Part shown: piece after piece, positions 24,897 through 32,850 of the stretch
How the letters are laid out: the number at the start of each line of letters is the position of its first letter
Position numbering within the stretch: position 1 is the stretch's first letter
Source: Clostridia bacterium
GTDB lineage: Bacteria > Bacillota > Clostridia > Oscillospirales > CAG-272
Reading direction: 5' to 3'
NCBI GenBank assembly: GCA_017412675.1
Contig: JAFPWV010000213.1
Coordinates: 1-49,950 of the forward strand
DNA length: 49,950 nt
Notes under the pieces: model-generated
What the model was told of the DNA's origin: nothing
What the model saw: only the letters and a program-made list of their open reading frames with translations
Databases searched by the model: none
Made by a program: the position numbers and the translations under genes

Positions 24897-25208
24897 TTAA
24901 AACGCGATTTTTTCAATCTGAACCTTGGTATAAGGCTGTCTGTGACCGATCTTCTTCTTCTCGTTTTTCTTGGACTTGTAGGTCATAACGTAGATCTTCT
25001 TGTTTTTACCGTTCTTCACTACGTTCGCCGATACGGTCGCTCCGTCCAGGGTGGGCTTTCCGGTCTTGAAACCGTCGTCCGCGGAAATCGCGAGGACCTT
25101 GTCGAAGGTGATCTTGTCTCCCTCGGCTGCATCGAGCTTCTCAACGAAGATGACGTCTCCTTCGCTGACCTTGTACTGCTTTCCGCCTGTTTCGATAATG
25201 GCAAACAT
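24897..25208 (-). CDS. rplU: 50S ribosomal protein L21
   Basis: A 103-residue L21 that binds 23S rRNA in the large subunit. Starts '[18 protein letters not shown]' and ends '[18 protein letters not shown]', both diagnostic. GAGGTG is located nine bases or so upstream of the ATG at 25208. First gene of the rplU-prp-rpmA operon, preceded by a structured leader of about 100 nt and a consensus promoter. Confidence 0.97.
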   Translation of the reverse strand: MFAIIETGGKQYKVSEGDVIFVEKLDAAEGDKITFDKVLAISADDGFKTGKPTLDGATVSANVVKNGKNKKIYVMTYKSKKNEKKKIGHRQPYTKVQIEKIAF

Positions 25209-25305
25209 GTTCGAAAAGCACCTCACTTTCTTTTGTGAACTCGCTGAATCAGGCAGGAGAAGGACCACAGCCCTTCCACCGTTTGAGAGCCTGACATCAT
25301 GCGGC
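25209..25305 (-). ncRNA. Structured 5' leader of rplU (probable L21 leader)
   Basis: Between the promoter and L21, the minus-strand RNA has nested stems: outer TCAGGC/GCCTGA (25289-25294 with 25249-25254) and inner GAAGG/CCTTC (25258-25263 with 25072-type pairing at 25272-25276). Firmicutes rplU commonly carries an L21 leader motif here, thought to bind the protein for autoregulation. The assignment is from position and structure; I could not test it against the Rfam model. Confidence 0.5.
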
Positions 25306-25312
25306 ATTTTGT

Positions 25313-25341
25313 ATTATAACACAGCTTTGGTCCTATGTCAA
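25313..25341 (-). promoter_or_regulatory. Sigma-A promoter for rplU-prp-rpmA
   Basis: Minus-strand perfect TTGACA (25336-25341) and TATAAT (25313-25318), spacer 17 bp. Transcription would begin about 97 nt before the L21 start codon. Confidence 0.88.
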
Positions 25342-25346
25342 GAAAG

Positions 25347-25378
25347 AAAAAATCCCGGAAGAGAAAATTTTCCGGGAT
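25347..25378 (-). terminator. Terminator of the lgt-folD unit
   Basis: Minus-strand TCCCGGAA/TTCCGGGA (arms 25353-25360 and 25370-25377) followed by TTTTTT (25347-25352). It isolates the folD transcript from the rplU promoter immediately downstream. Confidence 0.88.
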
Positions 25379-25429
25379 AAGAAGAGGGATTTCGGTGTAA
25401 AATGACGAAGAGATGCGCCGGGCAGCGTT

Positions 25430-26290
25430 TCAATGAACCGTTTCGTGCGATTCCGCCGCGCGGAGCGTGTTTTCGAGCAGCATCGTGATCGTCATGACGC
25501 CGACGCCGCCGGGAACGGGCGTGATGTAGGACGCCTTCTGCGAAACCGCTTCAAAATCGACGTCGCCGCAGAGCTTGCCTTCTGCATTTCGGTTCATCCC
25601 GACGTCGATGACGACCGCGCCCTCCTTCACCATGTCCGCCGTGAGGAAGCCGGCCCGGCCGACCGCACAGACGAGGATGTCCGCCCGTCGCGCGATCTCT
25701 TCGGTGTTCTTCGTCCGGCTGTGGCAGACCGTGACGGTCCCGTTTGCCTGCATCAGCAGCATCGCCATCGGCTTGCCGACGATGTTCGAGCGCCCGATCA
25801 CGACGCAGTCCTTCCCCTCGACCGGGATCCCTTCGAGCTCGAGCATCTTCATGATCCCCGCCGGAGTGCAGGGCAGGAAGCGGGGTTCGCCGAGCATCAT
25901 GCGGCCGACGTTCTCCGGGTGGAACGCGTCGACGTCCTTGTCCGGCGGGATGGCCGCGATGACGGCGCGCTCGTCGATCTGGGGCGGCAGCGGGAGCTGG
26001 ACGAGGATGCCGTGGATCTTCGGGTCCTCGGTGAGCTCTTCGATTTTGTCGAGCAGCGCGTTCTGAGGGGTGTCGCCTGGCATCTCGATCACGACGGAAT
26101 AAAAGCCCGCCTCCTCGCACGCCCTCTTCTTGTTGCGGACGTACACCTGCGACGCCGGATTCTCGCCGACGATGACGACCGCGAGTCCCGGGACGATCCC
26201 GGAGCGTTCCGTCAGGGCTGCCGCGCGGGTCCTGATCTCCTCCCGCACCGCCGCCGCGATTCGTTTGCCGTCAATGATTTTCGCCGCCAT
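25430..26290 (-). CDS. folD: Methylenetetrahydrofolate dehydrogenase/cyclohydrolase
   Basis: A 286-residue bifunctional enzyme interconverting 5,10-methylene-, methenyl- and 10-formyl-tetrahydrofolate for one-carbon metabolism. Motifs: '[21 protein letters not shown]' (about 33-53, catalytic Lys in KK), '[11 protein letters not shown]' (about 97), '[11 protein letters not shown]' NADP loop (about 165) and '[15 protein letters not shown]' near the C-terminus. AAGGAG lies nine bases before the ATG at 26290. The start overlaps the end of lgt by 20 bp, so it is translated from the lgt message. Confidence 0.96.
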   Translation of the reverse strand: MAAKIIDGKRIAAAVREEIRTRAAALTERSGIVPGLAVVIVGENPASQVYVRNKKRACEEAGFYSVVIEMPGDTPQNALLDKIEELTEDPKIHGILVQLPLPPQIDERAVIAAIPPDKDVDAFHPENVGRMMLGEPRFLPCTPAGIMKMLELEGIPVEGKDCVVIGRSNIVGKPMAMLLMQANGTVTVCHSRTKNTEEIARRADILVCAVGRAGFLTADMVKEGAVVIDVGMNRNAEGKLCGDVDFEAVSQKASYITPVPGGVGVMTITMLLENTLRAAESHETVH

Positions 26291-27287
26291 CCTCATATTC
26301 TCCTTCCGGTTCGGTTTCGTCAGTTTCTTTTGATTCCGCGGGCTCCGACGCATCATTCGGTTCGCCGTCCGCGCCTTCGTAGACGGGCTTGTAATCGCCC
26401 CCGTCCGGTTGATCCGTTTGTTCGGCCCTGTGCTTCTTCGAGAGGATCGTGAAGATCAGGATGCCGAGCACGAGCGAGAGGAATCCGACGCCCTGCGAGA
26501 CGCGGAGATTGCCCAGCATGAGGCTGTCCGTGCGGAGCCCTTCGATGAGCATCCGGCCGAAGCCGTACCAGACGAGATAGAAGCAGAAGATCTGCCCGTC
26601 GAATTTCTTTCTGCGGTAGAGGACGGCGAGGACGAGGATCAGCCCGACGAGGTTCCAGAGGGATTCATAGAGGAAGGTCGGATGGACGTACCGCTCGGAA
26701 ATGAGCATGGCCTCGCCGGATCCGGACATCGCGGAGGAATATTGCAGAATGCCCATGCGCCACGGGAGCGTCGTCTCGGAGCCGTACGCCTCGATGTTGA
26801 TGAAGTTGCCCCAGCGCCCGATGACCTGACCGATCAGGACGCATGGCGCGAGGATGTCGAAGATCTTGAGAAACGGGATCTTCCGCTTCTTCGAGAAGAG
26901 ATAGCCGCAGAGAAGTCCCGCGAGGACGCCGCCGTAGATCGCGAGCCCGCCTTCCCACACGGCGATGCAGTTGTACAGGGTCCGCGCGAGATTGTGCAGA
27001 AACGAGCCGTTCGTCACGAGGTAGCCGTATTTGTTCCAGGTGAAGATCACATAGTAGGCCCGCGCGCCGATCACGCCGGCGAGGATGACATAGAAGGCGA
27101 AGTCCGTGATGTCGTCGAGGGAGATGCCCTCGCGCTTTGCCAGCCGCACGGCACAGAGGACCGCGAGGATCATGCCGCATGTGATGAGGACCCCGTACCA
27201 CGCCACGGTGAGAGGCCCGATGCGGAAGGCGACCCGGTCGATGTGGAAGGGCGGGATGCCGAGCCCGGGAAACGAGAGATACTGCAT
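26271..27287 (-). CDS. lgt: Prolipoprotein diacylglyceryl transferase with acidic tail
   Basis: A 338-residue multipass membrane enzyme that transfers diacylglycerol from phosphatidylglycerol to lipobox Cys, needed for all lipoproteins seen in this window. The Lgt signature '[13 protein letters not shown]' lies near residue 155, and '[14 protein letters not shown]' and '[25 protein letters not shown]' (in parts) define later helices. After the last helix (about residue 285) a 50-residue hydrophilic tail rich in Glu, Asp and Pro is added, which classical Lgt lacks. AAAGGA precedes the ATG at 27287 and a promoter lies at 27341-27369. Confidence 0.96.
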   Translation of the reverse strand: MQYLSFPGLGIPPFHIDRVAFRIGPLTVAWYGVLITCGMILAVLCAVRLAKREGISLDDITDFAFYVILAGVIGARAYYVIFTWNKYGYLVTNGSFLHNLARTLYNCIAVWEGGLAIYGGVLAGLLCGYLFSKKRKIPFLKIFDILAPCVLIGQVIGRWGNFINIEAYGSETTLPWRMGILQYSSAMSGSGEAMLISERYVHPTFLYESLWNLVGLILVLAVLYRRKKFDGQIFCFYLVWYGFGRMLIEGLRTDSLMLGNLRVSQGVGFLSLVLGILIFTILSKKHRAEQTDQPDGGDYKPVYEGADGEPNDASEPAESKETDETEPEGEYEDGGENH

Positions 27288-27340
27288 GGCTTTTCCTTTC
27301 CGGATCTGCCCGATCCGAAGGGGATTTCGTGTTTTCCTCT

Positions 27341-27369
27341 ATTATAACACAAATCGCTCCGCATTGCAA
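27341..27369 (-). promoter_or_regulatory. Sigma-A promoter for lgt-folD
   Basis: Minus-strand TTGCAA (27364-27369) and TATAAT (27341-27346), spacer 17 bp, about 55 bp before lgt. Confidence 0.75.
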
Positions 27370-27454
27370 GAGAGCACGCCGCATCGGGGCACCGGCTTGC
27401 AGATTTTTCCGCCCGCGCGCCCAATTCCGGCATGAAATGCTGGCCGATCTGCGC

Positions 27455-27484
27455 ACATAATCGGACGGGATCGGGCGCATATTA
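27455..27484 (+). promoter_or_regulatory. Possible sigma-G/sigma-F promoter for spoIVB
   Basis: CATATTA (27478-27484) fits the forespore -10 pattern CATnnTA, with ACATA (27455-27459) as a one-mismatch -35 at about 18 bp. It would favour the spoIVB start at 27520. Weak on its own. Confidence 0.3.
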
Positions 27485-27519
27485 GGAGACAGCGCGTGAA
27501 GAAATGGAGTGGAGAAAAC

Positions 27520-28512
27520 ATGAAACGACTGAACAGAATCATCGCGGCGGTGGCGATCCTTGTCCTCCTCGCCGTTCCGGTCGGCGCCGCATATCCGAAG
27601 AGCGTCGGGGTCGGCGGAATGCCGTTCGGTGTCCGGTTTACCGCGGAGGGCGTCGTCATCGTCGGTTTTTCGGAAGTGGTGACGGAGAACGGCGTCGTGA
27701 ATCCCGCCAGGGACGCGGGCCTCTCGGCGGGGGACGTGATCGTCGCCGTCAACGGGGAAGAGATCGCGTCGGCGGAGGAAATGACCGAGAAGATCGAGGC
27801 GGGAGGCGGGCCGCTCACCCTCTCGTATCTGCGGGACGGCGAGCGCAAAACAGCAGTCATCGTCCCGGCGGAATCGGTGGCGGACGGCAGGCGGCGCGCC
27901 GGGCTCTGGGTCCGGGACACGATGGCCGGGATCGGGACCGTGACGTACTTTTTGCCGGAGACGGGCGAGTTCGCGGGCCTCGGCCACGGGATCTGCGATC
28001 CGGAGGACGGCGGGCTGGTGACGATGGAATCGGGAACGGTGACGGACGTCATCATCACGGGCGTCGAAAAAGGCGCGCCGGGTACGCCCGGGGAACTGAA
28101 GGGCGCCTTCACCGGGAACCGGACCGGGACGATCACCTCGAATACGGCCTGCGGGGTCTATGGGGTCTTTGAGAAGCTCCCGAAGGGCGAACGCATGGAG
28201 ATCGGCGGACGGGAGACGGTCCATGCCGGGCGGGCGTCGATCCTCTGCACGGTCGACGGCGACGGACCGCGGGAATACGCCGTGTGCATCACCGAGATCG
28301 ACCGCGAGAGCCGGGACAACCGGAGCTTCTCGGTGGTCGTGACGGACAAGGCGCTGCTCGAGAGGACCGGCGGGATCGTGCAGGGGATGAGCGGGTCCCC
28401 GGTGATCCAGGACGGGCGGCTCATCGGCGCCGTCACGCATGTCCTCGTCGGCGATCCGGCGGAGGGCTACGGCATCTTCATCGAGAATATGTTCACCGGG
28501 CAGCGCCCGTAG
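27520..28512 (+). CDS. spoIVB: SpoIVB sporulation peptidase (S55)
   Basis: A 330-residue serine peptidase secreted from the forespore that triggers SpoIVFB-dependent pro-sigma-K activation. It has an N-terminal signal anchor (about residues 5-25), a PDZ domain ('GLSAGDVIVAVNGEEI' near 67-82) and an S55 domain with His156 ('GLGHGICD') and Ser293 ('GMSGSPVIQ'). I chose ATG 27520 (GGAG six bases upstream); a GTG at 27496 with AGGAG seven bases upstream is nearly as good and would add eight residues. Usually next to spo0A or recN; here it stands between lgt and an oxidoreductase. Confidence 0.93.
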   Translation: MKRLNRIIAAVAILVLLAVPVGAAYPKSVGVGGMPFGVRFTAEGVVIVGFSEVVTENGVVNPARDAGLSAGDVIVAVNGEEIASAEEMTEKIEAGGGPLTLSYLRDGERKTAVIVPAESVADGRRRAGLWVRDTMAGIGTVTYFLPETGEFAGLGHGICDPEDGGLVTMESGTVTDVIITGVEKGAPGTPGELKGAFTGNRTGTITSNTACGVYGVFEKLPKGERMEIGGRETVHAGRASILCTVDGDGPREYAVCITEIDRESRDNRSFSVVVTDKALLERTGGIVQGMSGSPVIQDGRLIGAVTHVLVGDPAEGYGIFIENMFTGQRP

Positions 28513-28597
28513 ACACATGACGAACTCTCTAAAGGCAAGTCCGTTCACCGAATCGCCGCGGATGCTGACAAAAATCTCTGCAATTTGCAGAAAAGTC

Positions 28598-28626
28598 TTG
28601 AAAAAATCCCCGTCTCGTGCTATGAT
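28598..28626 (+). promoter_or_regulatory. Sigma-A promoter for the Gfo/Idh/MocA gene
   Basis: TTGAAA (28598-28603) and TATGAT (28621-28626), spacer 17 bp, 70 bp before the ATG at 28697. Confidence 0.75.
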
Positions 28627-28696
28627 GGTATGGGCAGAGAATGCCCGGACATCCGAACACAACAGGCACCGCCTGATTCACGAAAGGGGACACATC

Positions 28697-29752
28697 ATGA
28701 AAAAGTGGAAGGTAGCCGTCATCGGCTGCGGAAGCATCGCGGGGTACGCCCATTTTCCGTCCTACGACAGAATGAAGGACCGGGCTGAGGTCGTCGCCTG
28801 CGCGGACATCGTGCCGGAGAAAGCGAAGGCCGCCACCGAGAAGTGGGGCATCCCGCATTGGTACGCCTCCGTGGAAGAGCTCCTTGCGAACGAACCCGAG
28901 GTCGATTACGTGGACGTCTGCACCTGGACCGCCGCGCACGCCCCGGTGACCATCGCCGCAGCCAAGGCGGGCAAGCACGTCCTCTGCGAGAAGCCGCTCG
29001 CCGCGAACCTCGAACAGGGGCTGGCCATGGAGAAAGCCATCCGCGAGGCGGGCGTCACCTTCATGCTCGCCGTCTGCACCCGCTACGGCAACGAGCAGCA
29101 GAAGTTCATCGAGCTGCGCGACGCGGGCACCTTCGGCGACATCTACCTCGCCAAGACCGCTTATGTCCGCCGCCGCGGCGTTCCGGGAAGCTGGTTCACC
29201 AACAAGGCCATCGCGGGCGGCGGTCCCGTGCTCGACATCGGCGTCCATGCCATCGACCGCACCTGGTATCTGATGGGCAAGCCGGTCCCGGTGTCCGTCT
29301 CCGCCGAAGTGTCCTACCGCATCGGCAAGAACAACGCGGAAGCCTCCTTCACCTGGGGCGAGGGCCTTGCGGAGCGTCCGGACGCCCAGATCTTCGACGT
29401 CGAGGATTCCGCCGCCGTGTTCTTCCGCTTTGAGGGCGGCAAGGCGATGATCGCGGAAGCCTCCTGGACGATCAACGGCCGCGAAGAGTTCTATTCCAAG
29501 CTCTACGGCACGAAGGCGGGCGCGTCGTTCGATCCGCTGACGGTCTACGGCACGGACGAGAACGGCAAGCTCACCGACACGAAGGTCGAGGTCCCCGGCA
29601 ACGACTTCTACGAAGACGAGATCCGTCACTTCATCAACTGCCTCGACGAGGGCAAGGAGCCGATTTCCCCGATCTCCGACGCGCTCGTCATCCAGAAGAT
29701 GCTCGACGGCATCTACCGTTCCGCGGAAGCCCATGCTGAAGTGAAGATCTGA
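28697..29752 (+). CDS. Gfo/Idh/MocA-family oxidoreductase
   Basis: A 351-residue NAD(P)-dependent sugar or inositol dehydrogenase-like protein. Rossmann motif 'VIGCGSIAGYAHFPSY' (about 8-23), conserved 'KHVLCEKPLA' with the catalytic Lys (about 90-99), and a C-terminal alpha/beta domain with 'GGGPVLDIGVHAIDRTWYL' (about 174-192), whose Asp/His belong to the usual active site. The cytosolic substrate is unknown; family members act on myo-inositol, glucose, scyllo-inosose or N-acetylhexosamines. GAAAGGGG precedes the ATG. Single-gene unit with its own promoter and terminator. Confidence 0.9.
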   Translation: MKKWKVAVIGCGSIAGYAHFPSYDRMKDRAEVVACADIVPEKAKAATEKWGIPHWYASVEELLANEPEVDYVDVCTWTAAHAPVTIAAAKAGKHVLCEKPLAANLEQGLAMEKAIREAGVTFMLAVCTRYGNEQQKFIELRDAGTFGDIYLAKTAYVRRRGVPGSWFTNKAIAGGGPVLDIGVHAIDRTWYLMGKPVPVSVSAEVSYRIGKNNAEASFTWGEGLAERPDAQIFDVEDSAAVFFRFEGGKAMIAEASWTINGREEFYSKLYGTKAGASFDPLTVYGTDENGKLTDTKVEVPGNDFYEDEIRHFINCLDEGKEPISPISDALVIQKMLDGIYRSAEAHAEVKI

Positions 29753-29758
29753 ACCAAC

Positions 29759-29780
29759 GGGAGTCTTCGGACTCCCTTTT
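29759..29780 (+). terminator. Terminator after the Gfo/Idh/MocA gene
   Basis: GGGAGTC (29759-29765), TTCG tetraloop and GACTCCC (29770-29776), followed by TTTT. Six bases after the stop codon. Confidence 0.88.
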
Positions 29781-29806
29781 CGGTTTCGTTGAGCGGGAAG
29801 AGACGT

Positions 29807-29849
29807 GAATTCTCAATTCTTAATTCTGAATTCTTAATTCTGAATTCTC
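29807..29849 (-). repeat. AATTCAG heptad tract 4
   Basis: GAATTCTCAATTCTTAATTCTGAATTC and further units with seven-base periodicity (CTGAATT/CTTAATT), ending directly against the -35 box of the nitrogenase-like operon promoter. Confidence 0.8.
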
Positions 29850-29878
29850 TTGACTTTTCTCTCAAAATCGGTTATACT
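29850..29878 (+). promoter_or_regulatory. Sigma-A promoter of the nitrogenase-like/importer operon
   Basis: TTGACT (29850-29855) and TATACT (29873-29878), spacer 17 bp. It is followed by a leader of about 145 nt before the first start codon at 30031. Confidence 0.8.
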
Positions 29879-29884
29879 ATAGAC

Positions 29885-29997
29885 GATCGGTACCTGACAG
29901 AAAGACGTTTCTGACTGAAAGGTGACGCACATCCATGATGAAGAAGCCGCAGGGCTTTTTCCATGCTGTCGTACGCCTTTGGGTACGGCAGTTTTTT
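29885..29997 (+). promoter_or_regulatory. 5' leader with intrinsic terminator (candidate riboswitch or attenuator)
   Basis: The predicted transcript first forms CAGAAA/TTTCTG (29898-29913). Next comes GAAGAAGCC/GGCTTTTTC (29940-29961, nine pairs), then CTGTCGTAC/GTACGGCAG (29966-29974 with 29983-29991), directly followed by six Ts (29992-29997). The last stem is a standard intrinsic terminator upstream of the coding region, 34 bp before ATG 30031, implying regulated read-through. An open frame from ATG 29935 runs through the hairpins in frame with the first gene, so a translated leader is an alternative. I could not match it to a known riboswitch. Confidence 0.6.
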
Positions 29998-30030
29998 GTT
30001 GCCCGGCCGCCGCCGGAGAAAGAGGGAATC

Positions 30031-30297
30031 ATGGAGACGAGAGTCGCCGTTATGAGCATCATCGTGGAGGACAAGGAGGCCGCGGAGCGCATCAACACGC
30101 TTTTGCACGAGGCGGGTGAGTATATCATCGGACGCATGGGCATCCCGTACCGAAAGCGCGGTATCAGCATCATCTCGATCGCCCTCGACGCCCCGCAGGA
30201 CAAGATCGCCGCCCTCTCCGGAAAGATCGGCAAGCTCCCCGGCGTGAGCGTCAAGACCGCCTATTCCGCCGTCGTGGGATCGGAGGATCGCGCATGA
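30031..30297 (+). CDS. TM1266-family iron-only hydrogenase system putative regulator
   Basis: An 88-residue ACT-like (NikR C-terminal-like) small protein. The sequence 'VAVMSIIVEDKEAAERIN', 'EYIIGRMGIPYRKRGISIIS', 'LPGVSVKTAYS' closely matches the family usually named iron-only hydrogenase system regulator, encoded next to hydE, hydF or hydG. It has no DNA-binding domain, so it may sense a ligand rather than bind DNA. I start it at 30031 (GAGGG five bases upstream). An upstream in-frame ATG at 29935 would translate across two leader hairpins and is unlikely. Its stop overlaps the permease start (ATGA). First gene of the eight-gene operon. Confidence 0.85.
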   Translation: METRVAVMSIIVEDKEAAERINTLLHEAGEYIIGRMGIPYRKRGISIISIALDAPQDKIAALSGKIGKLPGVSVKTAYSAVVGSEDRA

Positions 30298-31304
30298 GAG
30301 GAGAAAAACGCGGGATCCTCGCGCGCCGCGTGCTCCTGCCGCTCTTTCCCGTCCTCTGCGGGATCGCCGCGCTCTGTGTCGGCCGGATGGGCGTGACGCC
30401 GGCGGATCTCGGGCGCTCGGTCCTCGGTCATCTCACGGGCGGGGAACTGCCGTCCGGGCTGATCGAGCTGACGCTCTGGCGGGTGCGGCTGCCGCGGATC
30501 CTGCTCGCCATGCTGACCGGCGCGGGACTGTCGGTCTCCGGATGCGCCTTCCAGAGCCTGTTCTCGAATCCCCTCGCCACCCCGGACACCCTCGGCGTCG
30601 CGTCCGGCGCGTCATTCGGCGCAGCGCTCGGTATCCTCATCGGTCTGCCCCTCATCGGGGTGGAGGGCATGGCGATGCTCTTCGGCGTGGCGGCGGTCCT
30701 TCTCACCACACTCGCGGGACAGGGACGGGGCGGACTCTCCGGCGTGGTGCTCGCGGGCATCATGATGGGCTCGCTCTTCAACGCGCTGGTCTCCCTCGTG
30801 AAATACACGGCGGACACGGAGACCCAGCTCCCGGCGATCACCTACTGGCTCATGGGCAGCCTTGGCTCGGCCAACTGGTCCGAACTTGCGCTCGGCGCCC
30901 CGCCCATCCTCATCGGCGTCACGGTCCTGCTGCTACTGCGCTGGCGGCTGAATCTGCTGCCGCTCACGGACGAGGAAGCGAAAGCGGCGGGCGTCAACAT
31001 CCGGCTGCTGCGGACTGTGACCGTCATCGCGGCGACGCTCTGCACGGCTTCCTGCGTCTCGATGTGCGGGCAGGTCGGCTGGGTCGGGCTCCTCATTCCG
31101 CATATCTGCCGGATGCAGTTCGGCTCGAACCATCTGCGCCTTCTCCCGGCATCGGTCTTCCTCGGCGCGGGCTTCCTCGTGATCGTCGACACCGCCGCCC
31201 GGACCGTAACGGCGTCCGAGATCCCGATCTCGATCCTCACGGCGATGATCGGCGCGCCGTTCTTCATCTTCCTCATGCGCAGATCGGAGGGGTGGCAGCT
31301 ATGA
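30294..31304 (+). CDS. FecCD-family ABC importer permease (iron-chelate/cobalamin type)
   Basis: A 336-residue BtuC/FecCD membrane subunit with about ten helices. Diagnostic segments: 'RVRLPRILLAMLTGAGLSVSGCAFQ' (about 60-84, in parts), 'NPLATPDTLGVASGASFGA' (about 91-109), 'VGWVGLLIPHICRMQFG' (about 261-277) and the end 'IPISILTAMIGAPFFIFLM'. Such permeases import siderophores, haem or corrinoids with a periplasmic-type binding lipoprotein, here the gene at 35346. ATGA overlap on both sides (with the TM1266-family gene and the ATPase), so expression is tightly coupled. The same fold serves several chelates, and the ligand is not predictable. Confidence 0.92.
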   Translation: MRGEKRGILARRVLLPLFPVLCGIAALCVGRMGVTPADLGRSVLGHLTGGELPSGLIELTLWRVRLPRILLAMLTGAGLSVSGCAFQSLFSNPLATPDTLGVASGASFGAALGILIGLPLIGVEGMAMLFGVAAVLLTTLAGQGRGGLSGVVLAGIMMGSLFNALVSLVKYTADTETQLPAITYWLMGSLGSANWSELALGAPPILIGVTVLLLLRWRLNLLPLTDEEAKAAGVNIRLLRTVTVIAATLCTASCVSMCGQVGWVGLLIPHICRMQFGSNHLRLLPASVFLGAGFLVIVDTAARTVTASEIPISILTAMIGAPFFIFLMRRSEGWQL

Positions 31305-32092
31305 AACTCACGGCGGAACAAGCGTCCTTTTCATACCGAAACGGCGAGCCGGTCATCCGCGATCTGAATTTTACGGCGGAGAGCGGCGAGGTCACGGCGA
31401 TCCTCGGACCGAACGGCGCGGGCAAGACCACGCTCATCAAATGCCTCATGGGCTTTCTCCGCTGGACGACGGGGCGGTCCCTGCTCGACGGACGGGACGT
31501 GCGCACGATCCCGGAAAAGGAATTCCTCTCGCGGGTCTCCTATGTCCCGCAGGCGAAGGGAAGCCGTCTGTCCATCACGGCGGAGGAGATGATCCTGCTC
31601 GGCGTCACCGGACGGATCGGGGTCTTCTCGACGCCTGGAAAAGCGGAGCGGGAATTCGTCCGTTCGCTTGCGGACAGCCTCGGCATCGCGGGGCTTCTCC
31701 CGAAGAAATGCACCGAGATGAGCGGCGGCGAGGGTCAGATGGTCCTGATCGCCCGGGCGCTTGCGGCGAAGCCGGCGCTGTTGGTCCTCGACGAGCCCGA
31801 ATCGAACCTCGACTTCCGCAACCAGCTCATCGTCCTCGAAACCCTCACGCGGCTCGCGAAGGAGGGGATGGCGGTGATTTTCAACACGCATTACCCCGAA
31901 CACGCCCTCACCCGCGCCTCGAAAGCCCTCCTCCTCGCAAAGAACGGGGAAACGGTGTGCGGCCCGGTCGATGAGGTCGTGACGGAGGACAACATCCGGA
32001 GCGCGTTCGGCGTGGAAGCGTCGATCCGGGAATTTGACGGCGGCCAGAAGGGCATTCTGCCGCTCAGACTGACAAAGGAATCATCGATATGA
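31301..32092 (+). CDS. ABC importer ATPase (FepC/BtuD type)
   Basis: A 263-residue nucleotide-binding subunit of the iron-chelate/corrinoid class. Walker A 'GPNGAGKTT' (36-44), Q-loop near 'YVPQAKG', signature 'MSGGEGQMV' (about 143), Walker B and D-loop '[12 protein letters not shown]' (about 163-174), switch His in 'FNTHYPEHA'. The signature has GEGQ in place of the more common GQ(R/Q)Q, still a valid variant. GGAGGGG lies before the ATG at 31301. ATGA overlaps both neighbours: the permease upstream and the NifH-like protein downstream. Confidence 0.93.
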   Translation: MKLTAEQASFSYRNGEPVIRDLNFTAESGEVTAILGPNGAGKTTLIKCLMGFLRWTTGRSLLDGRDVRTIPEKEFLSRVSYVPQAKGSRLSITAEEMILLGVTGRIGVFSTPGKAEREFVRSLADSLGIAGLLPKKCTEMSGGEGQMVLIARALAAKPALLVLDEPESNLDFRNQLIVLETLTRLAKEGMAVIFNTHYPEHALTRASKALLLAKNGETVCGPVDEVVTEDNIRSAFGVEASIREFDGGQKGILPLRLTKESSI

Positions 32093-32850
32093 TCAAAATC
32101 GCAGTTTACGGAAAGGGCGGCATCGGAAAATCGACGACCGTCTCGAATCTCTCGGCGGCTCTCGCGGACCGCGGCGTCCGGGTGATGCAGATCGGATGCG
32201 ATCCGAAGGCGGACTCGACGGCGCTGCTCCGAGGGCCGGAGCCGATGAAAACGGTGCTCGACCTCGTGCGCGAGAGAAAGAACGATTTCGCGCTCGGGGA
32301 CATGGTGAAGATCGGGTACGGCGGCGTGGTCTGCTGTGAGGCGGGCGGGCCGTCTCCCGGAACCGGATGCGCCGGACGCGGGATCATCGCCGCGCTCGAA
32401 AAGCTCTCGGAGAAAGGCGCTTTCGAGGAATTCCGGCCGGACGTCGTCTTCTATGACGTGCTCGGCGACGTGGTGTGCGGCGGATTCACCATGCCCATGC
32501 GGCCGGGATATGCCGAGAAGGTCTTCGTCGTCACCTCCGGCGAAAACATGTCGATCCACGCGGCGGCCAACATCGCCGTGGCGGTCGAAGGCTTCCGGAA
32601 CCGCGGGTACGCCGCATTCGCCGGGCTGATCCTCAACCGCCGCAACGTCAAAAACGAAGAGGAAAAAGTCGCCGAGCTCGCCGCGGACATCCATTCTCAC
32701 GTGATCGGCTCCCTGTCCCGCTCCGATACGGTCCTCGAGGCCGAGGCGCTCGGCAAGACCGTGATCGAGGCGTTCCCGGAGAGCGGGATGGCCGCGGAAT
32801 ACCGCAATCTTGCCGATGCCGTGATGCGCGCGGCGGGAGGGGCGTCATGA
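32089..32850 (+). CDS. NifH-like nitrogenase-superfamily iron protein
   Basis: A 253-residue P-loop ATPase of the NifH/BchL/CfbC superfamily. P-loop 'GKGGIGKST' (8-16), switch I 'GCDPKADST' (36-44), [4Fe-4S] ligands Cys94 ('GTGCAGRG') and Cys130 ('DVVCGGF') bridging a homodimer, and switch II 'YDVLGD' (122-127). Arg97, the ADP-ribosylation site in nitrogenases, is present. It should deliver single electrons to a NifDK-like partner at the cost of ATP, and the two genes after it encode such partners. It is shorter than NifH (about 275-295) at the C-terminus. ATGA overlaps on both sides. It is not a true NifH: no nifB, E, N or nitrogenase structural context exists here. It could also be a maturase; less likely a MinD/ParA, given both conserved Cys. 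Confidence 0.9.
   Translation: MIKIAVYGKGGIGKSTTVSNLSAALADRGVRVMQIGCDPKADSTALLRGPEPMKTVLDLVRERKNDFALGDMVKIGYGGVVCCEAGGPSPGTGCAGRGIIAALEKLSEKGAFEEFRPDVVFYDVLGDVVCGGFTMPMRPGYAEKVFVVTSGENMSIHAAANIAVAVEGFRNRGYAAFAGLILNRRNVKNEEEKVAELAADIHSHVIGSLSRSDTVLEAEALGKTVIEAFPESGMAAEYRNLADAVMRAAGGAS

Noticed and set aside
29935..30030. N-terminal extension of the TM1266-family protein from ATG 29935
   Set aside because: It would encode 32 extra residues across two terminator-type hairpins, has a poor ribosome-binding site and exceeds the known family length.
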